DNA of 64,000 bases, taken from the NCBI RefSeq assembly GCF_002934455.1, contig NZ_PTIR01000010.1, positions 62,001-126,000 of the forward strand. The letters are read 5' to 3'. The position numbers and the translations under genes are program-made. The notes below the pieces were generated by a model. That model did not search any database. It was not told the DNA's origin and saw only the letters and a list, made by a program, of their open reading frames with translations. Positions within the stretch are counted from its first letter, which is position 1, and each line of letters opens with the position of its first letter. The DNA is from Trinickia symbiotica. GTDB lineage: Bacteria > Pseudomonadota > Gammaproteobacteria > Burkholderiales > Burkholderiaceae. This document shows positions 9,554 through 22,591 of this stretch, piece after piece.

Positions 9554-9624
9554 AAGCCGATCGACAGCTGCGCGGCCCCCGTCGAAAGGACGCTTTCCGG
9601 CTCATTTTCGTCGCGGCTAAAGTC

Positions 9625-9653
9625 TTGAATCGCCTGCAACTATCGCTTACAAT
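9625..9653 (+). promoter_or_regulatory. Sigma-70-type promoter of the atp operon
   Basis: TTGAAT at 9625-9630 and TACAAT at 9648-9653 are separated by exactly 17 bases, matching four and five of six consensus positions respectively. It lies about 107 bases upstream of atpI and after the stop of the preceding transporter, the expected place for the main promoter of the ATP synthase genes. Confidence 0.65.
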
Positions 9654-9759
9654 CCCCCGGATTTATCAGCTAGGCACCCCGTAAGCACGACGAAAGGCGG
9701 CGTGACGGAAGAGTCCGTGCGCGCGATGTAAGCGGCGGGTAGGAAAGGGTCTTTGCAGG

Positions 9760-10302
9760 ATGACGGCGATGGCGGATCAACAGCCGAAAAAGAGGCAGGA
9801 GACACGCTCGCCCGACACCGCGCCCACCACCGCGAACGTCGGTCATGCTCGAACTTTCGACGATGCGTGGGATGCCGAGCAGCAAGACATAAATACCGTT
9901 CCGCTCACGCGGGCCGAAGCCGAGAAGTTGTTCGGCCCGACCGTGAGCCGTCCATCGCGCGTCACGCCGTTCAAGGTCGTGATGGCGCAAATGGTTTTGT
10001 CCCTGGTCGCGACGTTGTGTTGGTGGCTGTTTTACGAGCCGCCGGGCGCTGCTGCGCTGTCGGCGTTCCTGGGTGGGGCGGTTTGTTGGGTGCCGAGCGC
10101 GTTGTTCGCGGCACGTCTCAAGAAGGCAGGCGCGTCCGCATCGATCCTCACTTGGATGATCGGCGAAGCGCTGAAGATGGGGGTGACGGTTGCGATGTTC
10201 GTCGCGATCGGCTTGTGGTACCACGACGTGCGGTGGCTTCCGCTCATCGTCACCTATCTCATCGCGCTGAAGACGTACTGGATCGCGCTCGCCTGGCATT
10301 GA
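9760..10302 (+). CDS. atpI: ATP synthase subunit I (AtpI)
   Basis: Small hydrophobic protein encoded first in many atp operons, thought to help assemble the c-ring. It has 180 residues: a polar N-terminus of about 75 residues and then four predicted membrane helices, with FLGGAVCWVPSALFAARL and a final TYLIALKTYWIALAW typical of proteobacterial AtpI. Two in-frame ATG codons (9760 and 9769) are both plausible; an AGGA at 9757-9760 is well spaced for 9769 while AGGAAAGGG at 9742-9750 suits 9760. The N-terminus is longer than usual. Confidence 0.85.
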   Translation: MTAMADQQPKKRQETRSPDTAPTTANVGHARTFDDAWDAEQQDINTVPLTRAEAEKLFGPTVSRPSRVTPFKVVMAQMVLSLVATLCWWLFYEPPGAAALSAFLGGAVCWVPSALFAARLKKAGASASILTWMIGEALKMGVTVAMFVAIGLWYHDVRWLPLIVTYLIALKTYWIALAWH

Positions 10303-10445
10303 AGCGGTACCGGAAGGATTGAAGGCAGGTTGAAGTCGGCCGTCGCCGCTCCCGAGCGAGCGCGAGGCCGGCCTCTCCAGCGGGGTCGGCCTGTGCCGGC
10401 GCTCCGCCCCGAACGATTTTCGACAATTTGGGTGGCATTAACGAT

Positions 10446-11294
10446 ATGGCAGCGAACGAAGGCACGCACTTGGATCCGTCCGAGTACATTGCGCACCACT
10501 TGCAGAACCTGTCCACCGGACATCAGACGTCGATCATCGACTTCCACGTCTGGAATCTCGACACGCTTTTCTGGTCGATCGTCTGTGGTCTCGTCACGAT
10601 CGTCTTGCTGAGGCTCGCGGCGCGCAAGGCGACGCCGGGCGTGCCGGGGCGCTTTCAATGCGCGGTCGAGATGCTCGTCGAGATGGTCGAGGACCAGTCG
10701 AAGTCGATCATCCACGGCAACCGCACCTTCATCGCGCCGCTCGCGCTGACCGTCTTCATCTGGGTCGCGCTGATGAACTCGCTCGACTTCATTCCCGTCG
10801 ATCTGCCCGGGCGCATCATCGGCTGGCTCGGCTTGTCGAACGTGATCTCGCATCATCGCATCGTGCCGACGGCGGACCTCAACGGCACCTTCGGCATCGC
10901 GCTCGGCGTATTCGTGCTGATGCTCTACTACAACTTCAAGATCAAGGGTCCCGGCGGATTCGCCCATGAGCTGCTCTCCGCACCGTTCGGCGGACATCCG
11001 CTGCTCTGGATTCCCAACCTCGCGCTGAACATCATCGAATACGTCGCCAAGACGGTTTCGCTGGCGCTGCGGCTCTTCGGCAACATGTACGCGGGCGAGC
11101 TGCTCTTCCTGCTCATTGCGTTGCTCGGCAGCCTCTGGACGTTCGGCGCCGACACCAGCGTGCTCGGCTTCATCGGACACGTGATCGCGGGCAGCGTCTG
11201 GGCGATCTTCCACATCCTGATCGTCTTGCTGCAAGCGTTCATCTTCATGATGCTGACGCTCGTGTATATCGGCCAGGCGCACGACAAGCACTAA
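10446..11294 (+). CDS. atpB: F0F1 ATP synthase subunit a (AtpB)
   Basis: Membrane stator subunit forming the proton half-channels. It has 282 residues. The essential Arg is at about 209 within [17 protein letters not shown], and ILLQAF-like [20 protein letters not shown] is the final helix. The ATG at 10446 ([19 protein letters not shown]) is chosen because it matches the usual N-terminus; an upstream start would add six residues. The 143-base spacer after atpI shows no separate promoter that I can support. Confidence 0.96.
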   Translation: MAANEGTHLDPSEYIAHHLQNLSTGHQTSIIDFHVWNLDTLFWSIVCGLVTIVLLRLAARKATPGVPGRFQCAVEMLVEMVEDQSKSIIHGNRTFIAPLALTVFIWVALMNSLDFIPVDLPGRIIGWLGLSNVISHHRIVPTADLNGTFGIALGVFVLMLYYNFKIKGPGGFAHELLSAPFGGHPLLWIPNLALNIIEYVAKTVSLALRLFGNMYAGELLFLLIALLGSLWTFGADTSVLGFIGHVIAGSVWAIFHILIVLLQAFIFMMLTLVYIGQAHDKH

Positions 11295-11344
11295 GCGAAG
11301 GCGTGCAAAGCGGATTCTTTTCGTTTCCCTAAATCCAGTTCTAA

Positions 11345-11638
<294 letters not shown>

Positions 11639-11778
11639 CGTTTCCGGGGGGAGTTTGCGCCGCGTCGATTGGGAGCGCGGCGCAGGGGCGAAACGGAATG
11701 AGAGGCGCTGATCGATCGCGATATCGATGAGCGCCTTACCGTTTCACTTTCCGTATCAGCAACATTTGAGGAAACACC

Positions 11779-12249
11779 GTGAATCTGAACGCAACCCTGT
11801 TTGCGCAAATGGTCGTCTTCCTGATCCTCGCGTGGTTCACGATGAAGTTCGTGTGGCCGCCGCTGGTCAACGCGCTCGACGAGCGCGCGAAGAAGATCGC
11901 AGACGGCCTCGCGGCGGCCGAAAAGGGCAAGACGGAGCTCGAAGCCGCGCACAAGCGCGTCGACCAGGAGCTTGCCTCCGCGCGCAACGAAGGCCAGCAG
12001 CGCATCGCCGACGCCGAGAAGCGCGCGCTTGCCGTGGCCGACGAGATCAAGGCCAACGCGCAGGCCGAGGCGGCCCGCATCGTCGCGCAGGCGAAAGCCG
12101 ATGCCGAGCAGCAAGTCGTCAAGGCTCGTGAAGCGTTGCGCGCCGAAGTCGCCGCGCTGGCCGTCAAAGGTGCCGAGCAAATCCTGAAGCGCGAGATCGA
12201 TCAGGCGGCCCATGCCGAATTGCTCAATCAACTGAAGACCGAGCTCTGA
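11779..12249 (+). CDS. atpF: F0F1 ATP synthase subunit b (AtpF)
   Basis: Peripheral-stalk subunit, 156 residues. One N-terminal membrane helix ([21 protein letters not shown]) is followed by a long charged coiled coil rich in Ala, Glu and Lys. It starts with GTG at 11779 behind TTGAGGAAACACC; the start matches the family N-terminus MNLNATLF. A 140-base spacer separates it from atpE, while atpH begins two bases after its stop. Confidence 0.95.
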   Translation: MNLNATLFAQMVVFLILAWFTMKFVWPPLVNALDERAKKIADGLAAAEKGKTELEAAHKRVDQELASARNEGQQRIADAEKRALAVADEIKANAQAEAARIVAQAKADAEQQVVKAREALRAEVAALAVKGAEQILKREIDQAAHAELLNQLKTEL

Positions 12250-12251
12250 TC

Positions 12252-12791
12252 ATGGCCGAACTTGCAACCATCGCTCGCCCGTACGCGGAAGCGCTCTTCG
12301 ATGTCGCCGAGCGCGGCGACGTCGCCGCCTGGTCCGCTCTCCTGCAGGAGCTGGCACAGGTTGCGCGTCTGCCCGAAGTGCTGTCGGTCGCCACGAGCCC
12401 GAAGGTGACGCGCGAGCAAGTCGTCGAGCTGTTGCTCGCCGCGGTGAAGTCGCCGCAAAAGGATGCGCCCGAGGTCAGGAATTTCGTGCGGATGCTCGTC
12501 GATAACCATCGGCTCTCGCTGCTGCCCGAAATCGACGTGCAGTTCGAAGAATTGAAAAACGCTCGCGAAGGCGCGGCGGACGCGCTGATCGTCAGCGCAT
12601 TTCCGCTCGAAGGTGAGCCGCTCGCCGAGCTCGTCGGGAGTCTGGAACGCAAATTCAAGCGTAAGCTGAAGCCCACAGTCGAGGTCGACGCGTCGCTGAT
12701 CGGGGGCGTGCGCGTGACCGTCGGCGACGAAGTGCTCGACGGCTCCGTGCGCGCGCGGCTTGCACGCATGCAGGTTGCGCTGACCGTTTGA
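12252..12791 (+). CDS. atpH: F0F1 ATP synthase subunit delta (AtpH)
   Basis: Stalk subunit linking F1 alpha subunits to the b dimer. It has 179 residues with the typical start [15 protein letters not shown] and the C-terminal [20 protein letters not shown] signature. It begins two bases after atpF. Confidence 0.95.
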   Translation: MAELATIARPYAEALFDVAERGDVAAWSALLQELAQVARLPEVLSVATSPKVTREQVVELLLAAVKSPQKDAPEVRNFVRMLVDNHRLSLLPEIDVQFEELKNAREGAADALIVSAFPLEGEPLAELVGSLERKFKRKLKPTVEVDASLIGGVRVTVGDEVLDGSVRARLARMQVALTV

Positions 12792-12927
12792 CGGCGCTCG
12801 ACGCCCATGAGCGGCGACGAACGGCACAAGCGGCGGCGGCCCTGCCGCGACAGACGAACACAGGCGGAACAGGCGACGCGGATAGACGCGCCCGGCATGC
12901 AACAGAATTGAACATCAGGAGCGAATA

Positions 12928-14469
<1,542 letters not shown>

Positions 14470-14542
14470 TCAGCGAGGCAAATGACCCGAGTCGTGCGCC
14501 GGCTGTTACCGGCGGCGCGCGGCTTCGATCAGGGAGCAAGCA

Positions 14543-15418
14543 ATGGCTGGAATGAAGGAAATCCGCGGCAAGATCAAGAGCGTGCAGAACACGCGCAAGA
14601 TCACGAAAGCGATGGAGATGGTGGCCGCATCGAAGATGCGCCGCGCGCAGGAGCGCATGCGCGCCGCCCGCCCATACGCTGAGAAGGTCCGCGACATCGC
14701 TGCGCACATGAGCCGCGCGAACCCCGAGTATCGTCACCCGTTCATGGTGCCGAACGAGGGCGCGAAGGCGGCCGGCCTCATCCTCGTCACGACGGACAAG
14801 GGGCTGTGCGGTGGCCTCAACACGAACGTGCTGCGCGCCTCCGTGCAAAAGTTCAAGGAGCTCGAGCAGAAGGGCCAAAAGATCGAGGCCACGGCCATCG
14901 GCGGCAAGGGCTTCGGGTTTCTGAACCGCTTCGGGGCGAAGGTCGTGTCGCACGTCGTGCAGCTCGGAGACACGCCGCACCTCGAAAAGCTGATCGGCGC
15001 CGTGAAGGTGCAGCTCGACCTCTACTCGGAAGGCAAGCTCTCGGCCGTGTACCTCGCTTACACGCGCTTCATCAATACGATGAAGCAGGAGCCCGTGCTC
15101 GAGCAGCTGCTGCCGTTGTCGGCCGAGCATTTCGAAGGCGACGAGTCGACGCCGCGCTCGACCTGGGACTACATCTACGAGCCGGATGCGCAGACCGTCG
15201 TCGACGAGTTGCTCGTCCGCTATGTCGAGGCGCTCGTCTACCAGGCCGTCGCGGAGAACATGGCGTCCGAGCAGTCGGCGCGCATGGTGGCGATGAAGGC
15301 CGCGTCGGACAACGCGAAGACCGTGATCAGCGAGCTGCAGCTGTCGTACAACAAGAGCCGCCAGGCCGCGATCACGAAGGAATTGTCGGAGATCGTCGGC
15401 GGCGCCGCCGCGGTGTGA
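14543..15418 (+). CDS. atpG: F0F1 ATP synthase subunit gamma (AtpG)
   Basis: Central rotating shaft of F1, 291 residues. The conserved N-terminus ([25 protein letters not shown]) and the C-terminal helix ([15 protein letters not shown] followed by [20 protein letters not shown]) are intact. A short spacer of 73 bases separates it from atpA. Confidence 0.97.
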   Translation: MAGMKEIRGKIKSVQNTRKITKAMEMVAASKMRRAQERMRAARPYAEKVRDIAAHMSRANPEYRHPFMVPNEGAKAAGLILVTTDKGLCGGLNTNVLRASVQKFKELEQKGQKIEATAIGGKGFGFLNRFGAKVVSHVVQLGDTPHLEKLIGAVKVQLDLYSEGKLSAVYLAYTRFINTMKQEPVLEQLLPLSAEHFEGDESTPRSTWDYIYEPDAQTVVDELLVRYVEALVYQAVAENMASEQSARMVAMKAASDNAKTVISELQLSYNKSRQAAITKELSEIVGGAAAV

Positions 15419-15493
15419 CGCGGCTCTCGCGATGAGCCGTCGTCACGGACGACGCCAGCTCGAGACAGCGCCTTTGCGCGAGTGAAGAATTGA

Positions 15494-16906
<1,413 letters not shown>

Positions 16907-16972
16907 GGGTCGGGTGTAATGGGGATCTGAGTGAGGCGCTGACGCGCCTGCTCAGGCCGACATGGAGTCGAT

Positions 16973-17401
16973 ATGGCAACGATCAAAGTAGACGTCGTCA
17001 GCGCCGAAGAGCAGATCTTTTCGGGCCAGGCGAAGTTCGTCGCCCTCCCGGGCGAGGCGGGTGAGCTCGGCATTCTGCCGGGGCACACGCCGCTCATCAC
17101 GCGGATTCGCCCCGGTGCCGTGCGCATCGAGGCCGAGAATGGCGACGAGGAGTTCGTGTTCGTGGCGGGGGGCATTCTCGAAGTGCAGCCCGGCGCGGTG
17201 ACGGTGCTTGCCGACACGGCGATCCGCGGCAAGGATCTCGACGAGGCGAAGGCGGACCAGGCGCGCAAGCGTGCCGAAGAGGCGCTGCAGAACTCGGGCT
17301 CGAACCTCGAGTATGCGACGGCGCAAGCCGAGCTCGCCTATGCGGTCGCGCAGCTTGCGGCCATTCAGCGCTTGCGCAAGATGCGGACGACGCAGCACTG
17401 A
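16973..17401 (+). CDS. atpC: F0F1 ATP synthase subunit epsilon (AtpC)
   Basis: Regulatory rotor subunit, 142 residues. The N-terminal beta-barrel has [14 protein letters not shown] and a C-terminal two-helix domain ([18 protein letters not shown]) that can inhibit ATP hydrolysis. It is the last gene of the operon and is followed by a perfect intrinsic terminator. Confidence 0.96.
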   Translation: MATIKVDVVSAEEQIFSGQAKFVALPGEAGELGILPGHTPLITRIRPGAVRIEAENGDEEFVFVAGGILEVQPGAVTVLADTAIRGKDLDEAKADQARKRAEEALQNSGSNLEYATAQAELAYAVAQLAAIQRLRKMRTTQH

Positions 17402-17430
17402 CCGACGAACCGACGCAAGGTCGGCTACGA

Positions 17431-17466
17431 TGCCGTTCGGCGAACTCGCCGAACGGCATTTTGTTT
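17431..17466 (+). terminator. Intrinsic terminator of the atp operon
   Basis: A perfect 12-bp stem (TGCCGTTCGGCG at 17431-17442 and its complement at 17447-17458) with loop AACT is followed at once by TTTTGTTTT. It sits 30 bases after the atpC stop. Confidence 0.93.
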
Positions 17467-17596
17467 TGGGGGCTCGGCTGCGGGTTACCCTCGATGCGGG
17501 GGCCTGGCGCCGATGGCAGAATCTTCCCGGACGTGCGTGTCTTGAGGGCTGCGAGAACCGCGGCATGAATTCGCGACAAGGAGAGAGGGGACGCCG

Positions 17597-19327
17597 ATGG
17601 CTACACCGAATTCCGATAGTGGCGCAATCATCGCGCCTCAAGGCGGGCTTTCCTACGTGCGCGGCTCGACCGACACGCCGCTTTCCGAAGCGACGCTCGG
17701 CGAGTTTCTGCTCGATACCGTCCGACGTTTTCCGGATCGGCCTGCTGTCGTGTTCCGCGAGCAAGGCATTCGCTGGACATGGCGCGAGTTCGCCGACGAA
17801 GTCGATGTGCTCGCCGCGGGCCTGGCGTCGCTCGGGATCGTCCGCGGAGACCGCGTGGGCATCTGGTCGCCCAATCGGGTCGAGTGGCTGATGACGCAGT
17901 TCGCAACCGCTCGCATCGGGGCAATCCTTGTCAACATCAATCCCGCCTACCGGCTCGCCGAACTCGAATACGCGCTGAATAAATCGGCATGCACGGCCAT
18001 CATTGCGGCGGAGCACTTCAAGACATCGAAGTACCTCGAAATGTTGCAGGCGCTGGCCCCTGAGCTGGCGGATGCCTCGCCGGGGCAGCTGCACGCGGCG
18101 CGCCTGTCGCATCTGCGCTCGGTGATTCGCATGTGCGACCAGGAAACGCCGGGCATGCTGACGTTCAGCGAGCTCGTCGAGATGGGGCGCATGGCGCTCG
18201 AGACAGTGTCGCTCGACGAGATCGCCGCATCGCTCGACGCTCGCGACCCCATCAACATTCAGTTCACGAGCGGCACGACGGGCAATCCGAAAGGCGCGAC
18301 GCTCACTCATCGCAACGTCGTCAACAATGCACGCTATATCGCGATGGCCATGCGATTGACGGAAGCCGACTCGCTTTGCATCCCGGTCCCGCTCTATCAC
18401 TGCTTCGGCATGGTGCTCGCGGTTCTCGCGTGCGTATCGGTCGGCGCGCAAATGGTCTTCCCGGGTGAGGCGTTCGATGCGGCCGCGACACTTGCGGCGG
18501 TTTCGGAAGAGCGTTGCACCGCCTTGCACGGCGTCCCGACGATGTTCATCGCGGAGCTCGATCATCCCGACTTCGACAAGTTCGATCTCGGCGCGCTGCG
18601 CACAGGCATCATGGCGGGCTCGCCATGTCCGATCGAGACGATGAAACGCGTGGTCGCGCGTATGCATTTGTCGGAGATCACGATCGCCTATGGCATGACC
18701 GAGACGAGCCCCGTGTCGTTCCAGAGTTCGACGACCGACCCGCTCGAAAAACGGACATCGACGGTCGGCCGCATCCAGCCGCACCTCGAGGCGAAAGTCG
18801 TCGACGAGACGGGACAGATCCTGCCGGTCGGCGCGACAGGCGAGCTCTGGACGAAGGGATACTCCGTCATGTTGGGCTACTGGGACGACGAGTCACGCAC
18901 GCGCGAATCGATCGTCGACGGCTGGATGCGCACGGGCGATCTCGCGACGATCGACGCCGAAGGCTACTGCAACATCGTCGGCCGCTTGAAGGACATGTTG
19001 ATACGGGGCGGCGAAAACGTTTATCCGCGCGAGATCGAGGAGTTCCTGTTCCGACATCCGAAGATTCAAAGCGTTCAAGTCTTCGGCGTACCCGACGCGA
19101 AGTACGGCGAGGAAGTCTGCGCTTGGATCGTCGTTCGCCCTGGCGAGCGAATGACCGAGGACGAAGTGCGCGAATACTGCCGCGGCCAGATTGCGCACTA
19201 CAAGGTGCCGCGCTACATCCGCTTCGTCGACGACATGCCGATGACGGTGACGGGCAAAGTCCAGAAGTTCGTGATGCGCGAGCGGATGATCGAAGAGCTC
19301 AAGCTCGCGATGCCGAAGACCTGCTGA
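17597..19327 (+). CDS. AMP-binding acyl-CoA synthetase (fatty-acid CoA ligase family)
   Basis: Adenylate-forming enzyme activating a carboxylic acid to its CoA thioester, 576 residues. The P-loop [11 protein letters not shown] starts at 223, followed by [13 protein letters not shown] and [31 protein letters not shown], and the catalytic Lys near the C-terminus lies in [10 protein letters not shown]. The N-terminal residues ([21 protein letters not shown]) fit medium/long-chain FadD-like ligases. A GGAGAGAGGGGA stretch precedes the ATG. No beta-oxidation genes are adjacent, so the acid substrate is unknown. Confidence 0.9.
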   Translation: MATPNSDSGAIIAPQGGLSYVRGSTDTPLSEATLGEFLLDTVRRFPDRPAVVFREQGIRWTWREFADEVDVLAAGLASLGIVRGDRVGIWSPNRVEWLMTQFATARIGAILVNINPAYRLAELEYALNKSACTAIIAAEHFKTSKYLEMLQALAPELADASPGQLHAARLSHLRSVIRMCDQETPGMLTFSELVEMGRMALETVSLDEIAASLDARDPINIQFTSGTTGNPKGATLTHRNVVNNARYIAMAMRLTEADSLCIPVPLYHCFGMVLAVLACVSVGAQMVFPGEAFDAAATLAAVSEERCTALHGVPTMFIAELDHPDFDKFDLGALRTGIMAGSPCPIETMKRVVARMHLSEITIAYGMTETSPVSFQSSTTDPLEKRTSTVGRIQPHLEAKVVDETGQILPVGATGELWTKGYSVMLGYWDDESRTRESIVDGWMRTGDLATIDAEGYCNIVGRLKDMLIRGGENVYPREIEEFLFRHPKIQSVQVFGVPDAKYGEEVCAWIVVRPGERMTEDEVREYCRGQIAHYKVPRYIRFVDDMPMTVTGKVQKFVMRERMIEELKLAMPKTC

Positions 19328-19383
19328 CGTCTACCGTCAAGCCAACGTGCGCATGGAGCGCATCGAGCAAGCAAACGCCGGGC

Positions 19384-19410
19384 AAAAAAAAAGCGGGCCA
19401 GCGGCCCGCT
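19384..19410 (-). terminator. Intrinsic terminator reading leftward
   Basis: The stem AGCGGGCC / GGCCCGCT (19392-19399 and 19403-19410) is flanked on its left by nine A residues, which read as a T-run on the minus strand. It lies 57 bases after the stop of the ligase gene on the other strand, and would end transcripts coming from the pheC-like gene at 19974-20867 or from a small reading frame at 19431-19622. Confidence 0.8.
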
Positions 19411-19430
19411 AAAAACCACACGCTACGGGG

Positions 19431-19622
19431 TTAGCGCGAGGAGACCAATGAAGGAACTGACAGGTGCCGATCAATAACACCAACGACAACCGCACCTGCA
19501 ACGGCTCCAACAGAGATGTTCCCAGAGAGGAATTCGTTGTTGCTCGCCGATTTTTTGATGCTCTTCAATGTGTTGCGAATTCGGCGATGAACGACATCTG
19601 TGTTGAAACCGTTGAGGGGCAT
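19431..19622 (-). CDS. Possible small basic/hydrophobic protein (uncertain)
   Basis: A 63-codon frame starting MPLNGFNTDVVHRR has a Lys/Arg-rich first half and a hydrophobic GAVAGAVVVGV stretch, a small-membrane-peptide or bacteriocin-like layout. It ends 21 bases before a leftward intrinsic terminator, which supports transcription. Against it: no clear ribosome-binding site is seen before this ATG, and a longer start exists at 19655. It lies in a relatively AT-rich stretch. I do not recognise a family, and it may be only the 3' untranslated part of the pheC-like transcript. Confidence 0.25.
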   Translation of the reverse strand: MPLNGFNTDVVHRRIRNTLKSIKKSASNNEFLSGNISVGAVAGAVVVGVIDRHLSVPSLVSSR

Positions 19623-19973
19623 TGTGGGCGAATTAGCCCGACGACGCGGTAACAAAGTGTTTCAGGATGTAACGCCACGCCGGACAAGGCTTCGCGGGAT
19701 TTTTTGCCGTTTCTTATCTGCTGGAATGTCAATGTTTCCGATTCGACAGTTGTTTGAAATCGATTGCATGTAAGCAATCGAATAAACCGGAAATCATTTA
19801 ATGCGAATATTCCCGTTTTATGCAACTGCTACTCGAAATAAAAGCGAGAACGGCTCGCATCGAGATGATTCGGCAGTGTTCCCCGGCAATCCAAATGTAA
19901 ACGGGTTCCCTTCAGACACCGTGCCGCCGTGGCGCGAGGAAGTCACCGTGCGGTGCGCGAAGCGGCCTTGAAC
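19623..19973. other. AT-rich spacer with no supported gene
   Basis: About 350 bases noticeably richer in A and T than the surroundings, between the pheC-like gene and the small frame. Short frames exist on both strands but none has a ribosome-binding site or recognisable motif. Confidence 0.5.
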
Positions 19974-20867
19974 TTATTTGAGCCACTTGTCGGAGATCGT
20001 CTGAAATTCGCCCGTTGCCCTGGCGAGGTGCAACCATTGGTCGACGTACTGCTGATAGACAACATCGCCGCGCGGCAGCATGTAGGCCTTCTCGCCATAT
20101 TGGAACGGCTTGTCGGGATGGATCGCGCAAAGGCCTGGATTGAGCTTTTGCTGCAGCAGCGTCTCCGAGGCGTCGGTCACCATCACATCGGCCTTGCCGG
20201 CCAGAATCTGTTTGAAGATCGTGACGTTGTCCGGATAGACGGTGAGGCTCGCGTGAGGAAGGTACTGCCTCGCGAAGCGCTCGTTGGTGCCGCCCGGATT
20301 GACGATGACGCGCGTCGCCGGCTCGTCGATCTGCGCGACCGTCTGATACTTGTCCGCGTCGGCGCAGCGGGCGATCGGCGTTTTTCCATCGACCATGTAG
20401 GGCTCCGAAAAGAACACGCGCTTCTGGCGCTCGAGCGTCGTCGAGACGCCGCCGGCGGCGATGTCGCACTTCGCGACGAAGTCGCTCATCAGGTTCGGCC
20501 ACGTCGTCTTGACGTATTCGGTTTTCACGCCGAGCGATTTCGCGAGCGACTCCGCCATGTCGATGTCGATGCCTTCGAATTTGCCGTCGGCGGCGAGGAA
20601 CGAGAACGGTTTGTAATCGCCCGTGGTGCACACGCGCAACGTGCCGCGCGCGATGATCGCATCGAGTCGTCCGTCAACGGGGCCCGGCGCCACGGGCATT
20701 GCCTGCACGGGGCCTCCGGAATGGGAAGCGGCTGCGGCGTCGTTGCCACCCGGCACGACGTGGCTCGGAACCGAAGCCGGTTGCGACTGAGCAAAAACCC
20801 CGTGGGTGCAACTCAAACCGAGGAAGCACACCAAGCCGGCAAGGCGTGCGAGGACGTTCTTTTTCAT
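19974..20867 (-). CDS. pheC: Periplasmic cyclohexadienyl (arogenate/prephenate) dehydratase, PheC-like
   Basis: Family II solute-binding-protein fold, 297 residues, with a signal peptide (MKKNVLARLAGLVCFLGLS...GVFA). It resembles amino-acid binding proteins, but the segments TTGDYKPFSF, TWPNLMSDF, DGKTPI, IVNPGGTNERFAR, YPDNVTIF, LNPGLCAIHPDKPF and YVDQWLHLA recall the Pseudomonas PheC cyclohexadienyl dehydratase. That enzyme converts prephenate or arogenate to phenylpyruvate or phenylalanine in the periplasm. No transporter permease or ATPase adjoins it, which agrees with an enzyme. A low-complexity Ala/Ser/Pro linker (about 28-65) follows the signal peptide and is longer than in PheC. The alternative is an orphan amino-acid binding protein. 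Confidence 0.75.
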   Translation of the reverse strand: MKKNVLARLAGLVCFLGLSCTHGVFAQSQPASVPSHVVPGGNDAAAASHSGGPVQAMPVAPGPVDGRLDAIIARGTLRVCTTGDYKPFSFLAADGKFEGIDIDMAESLAKSLGVKTEYVKTTWPNLMSDFVAKCDIAAGGVSTTLERQKRVFFSEPYMVDGKTPIARCADADKYQTVAQIDEPATRVIVNPGGTNERFARQYLPHASLTVYPDNVTIFKQILAGKADVMVTDASETLLQQKLNPGLCAIHPDKPFQYGEKAYMLPRGDVVYQQYVDQWLHLARATGEFQTISDKWLK

Positions 20868-21044
20868 CGAAGTTGCTCCCGTTCAAGACAAGGCCTGTGT
20901 TCGCCCGTCTTCAATCGACAGGCTGCGGCATTTCCGCGCGATCGTAACAGGATCCGCTCAGCAAAACGGCGTGCCGCGCGGGCGGGGCTGTCTGGTCCGG
21001 TAGAATGACCGCTCGCAACGCTTTGCCGCCCATTGCATCGAACC

Positions 21045-22151
21045 GTGGCCTCGACTCTGCTCAACGATACTTTTTTGCGTGCGCTGCTGCGCCAGCCGAC
21101 CGATTACACCCCGATCTGGCTCATGCGCCAGGCCGGCCGCTACTTGCCCGAGTACAACGCGACTCGCGAGCGCGCGGGGAGCTTTCTCGGCCTTGCCAAG
21201 AACCCGGACTATGCGACCGAGGTGACGTTGCAGCCGCTTGCGCGTTATCCGCTCGATGCCGCGATCCTCTTCTCGGACATTCTGACGATTCCCGACGCCA
21301 TGGGACTCGGGCTTTCGTTCGAGGCCGGCGAGGGGCCGCGCTTTGCCCGGCCCGTGCGCAGCGAAGCCGACGTTGCGCGTCTCGAGGTGCCCGATATCGA
21401 GGCGACGCTCGGCTATGTCGTCGACGCGGTTCGCGAGATCCGGCGCGCGCTCACCGACGGCCAGGGTAGGCAGCGCGTGCCGCTGATCGGCTTTTCGGGC
21501 AGCCCGTGGACGCTCGCATGCTATATGGTCGAAGGCGGCGGCTCGGCCGACTTTCGCACGGTCAAGACGATGCTCTATGCGCGGCCGGATCTCATGCATC
21601 GCATCCTCGAGGTCAACGCGCGAGCGGTTAGCGCGTACCTCAATGCGCAAATCGAGGCGGGCGCCCAAGCCGCGATGATTTTCGATACCTGGGGCGGGGC
21701 GCTGGCCGACGGCGTCTTTCAGCAATTTTCGCTTCGCTACATCGAAGCGGTCGCGCGCGGCGTCAAGCGCGAGCACGACGGCGCGCGGATCCCGCTGATC
21801 GCGTTCACGAAGGGCGGCGGCCAATGGCTCGAAGCGATTGCCGCCACGGGTGTCGAGGCGGTCGGGCTCGACTGGACCGTCGACCTCGGCCATGCGCGGG
21901 AGCGAGTCGGCTCGCGCGTAGCGCTGCAGGGCAACCTCGATCCGACCGTGCTGTTCGCTCCGCCGGCGGCGATTCGCCGCGAAGCTCGCACGCTCGTCGA
22001 GCGCTTCGGCAATCACCCGGGGCACGTCTTCAACCTCGGTCATGGCATTTCGCAGTTCACGCCGCCCGATCATGTCGCCGAGCTCGTCGACGAAGTGCAC
22101 CGCGCGAGCCGCGCCGTTCGGGCAGGACAACGGCCGGCCGAGCCCGCTTAA
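21045..22151 (+). CDS. hemE: Uroporphyrinogen III decarboxylase (HemE)
   Basis: Cytosolic heme-biosynthesis enzyme decarboxylating uroporphyrinogen III to coproporphyrinogen III, 368 residues. [15 protein letters not shown] is the family signature 1, and [19 protein letters not shown] and FDTWGGAL are conserved active-site segments. I chose GTG at 21045 ([21 protein letters not shown]), which matches the usual N-terminus; a TTG at 21033 would add four residues. No strong ribosome-binding site is visible. Confidence 0.96.
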   Translation: MASTLLNDTFLRALLRQPTDYTPIWLMRQAGRYLPEYNATRERAGSFLGLAKNPDYATEVTLQPLARYPLDAAILFSDILTIPDAMGLGLSFEAGEGPRFARPVRSEADVARLEVPDIEATLGYVVDAVREIRRALTDGQGRQRVPLIGFSGSPWTLACYMVEGGGSADFRTVKTMLYARPDLMHRILEVNARAVSAYLNAQIEAGAQAAMIFDTWGGALADGVFQQFSLRYIEAVARGVKREHDGARIPLIAFTKGGGQWLEAIAATGVEAVGLDWTVDLGHARERVGSRVALQGNLDPTVLFAPPAAIRREARTLVERFGNHPGHVFNLGHGISQFTPPDHVAELVDEVHRASRAVRAGQRPAEPA

Positions 22152-22256
22152 ATATGGACTTAGTGTTGCGATGCAACGAGCTGGGCTCGCGATCTAAGGG
22201 CTAACCCACCCCGAATGCGCCGCCGACCGGCGCTTCGGCAATTGTCAAGACTTGAC

Positions 22257-22265
22257 TTATACACA
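22257..22265 (+). promoter_or_regulatory. DnaA box TTATACACA
   Basis: Perfect match to the DnaA-binding consensus TTATNCACA, immediately after a 13-base perfect palindrome GTCAAGACTTGAC. Confidence 0.65.
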
Positions 22266-22446
22266 TTCCTTTCGTTGCGGCGCGGTAGAGTTCAGGGCGG
22301 TTGACTCTGACGTTCAAACGATGTAGCGGAACGCTGTTGGCCTTGTTCGACAAGGGTTTGCGGGCGAAGGCAGAAATGTGCGGTTGCCCACGGAAGGCCG
22401 TCGCCACGCCATTCGATGGCTTTTGGCGCGGCACTTGTCAACAAAG

Positions 22447-22455
22447 TTATCCACA
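22447..22455 (+). promoter_or_regulatory. DnaA box TTATCCACA
   Basis: Perfect high-affinity DnaA box 137 bases upstream of priA, in the same orientation as the box at 22257. Confidence 0.7.
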
Positions 22456-22591
22456 GAAGCGGCTCCCCGCTGAGCAATTCTCAACAAGATCGTGAACTTA
22501 GCGGCGAATCTCATGTATTACTTTAAGTCGCACTTGCCAATATTCGGGTCGTATCGCCGCCGCGCTGGTCTTTTCCGCGAGCGCGCGTCGC

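Larger units (their letters stand above)
22152..22591. other. hemE-priA spacer with DnaA boxes (candidate origin or DnaA-controlled promoter)
   Basis: A 440-base non-coding stretch. It holds TTATACACA at 22257-22265 and TTATCCACA at 22447-22455, both perfect DnaA boxes. Each is preceded by TTGTCAA (22242-22248 and 22435-22441). The first box directly follows the palindrome GTCAAGACTTGAC (22244-22256). A mildly AT-rich segment lies at about 22477-22545, before priA. Small frames here have no coding support. Confidence 0.6.
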
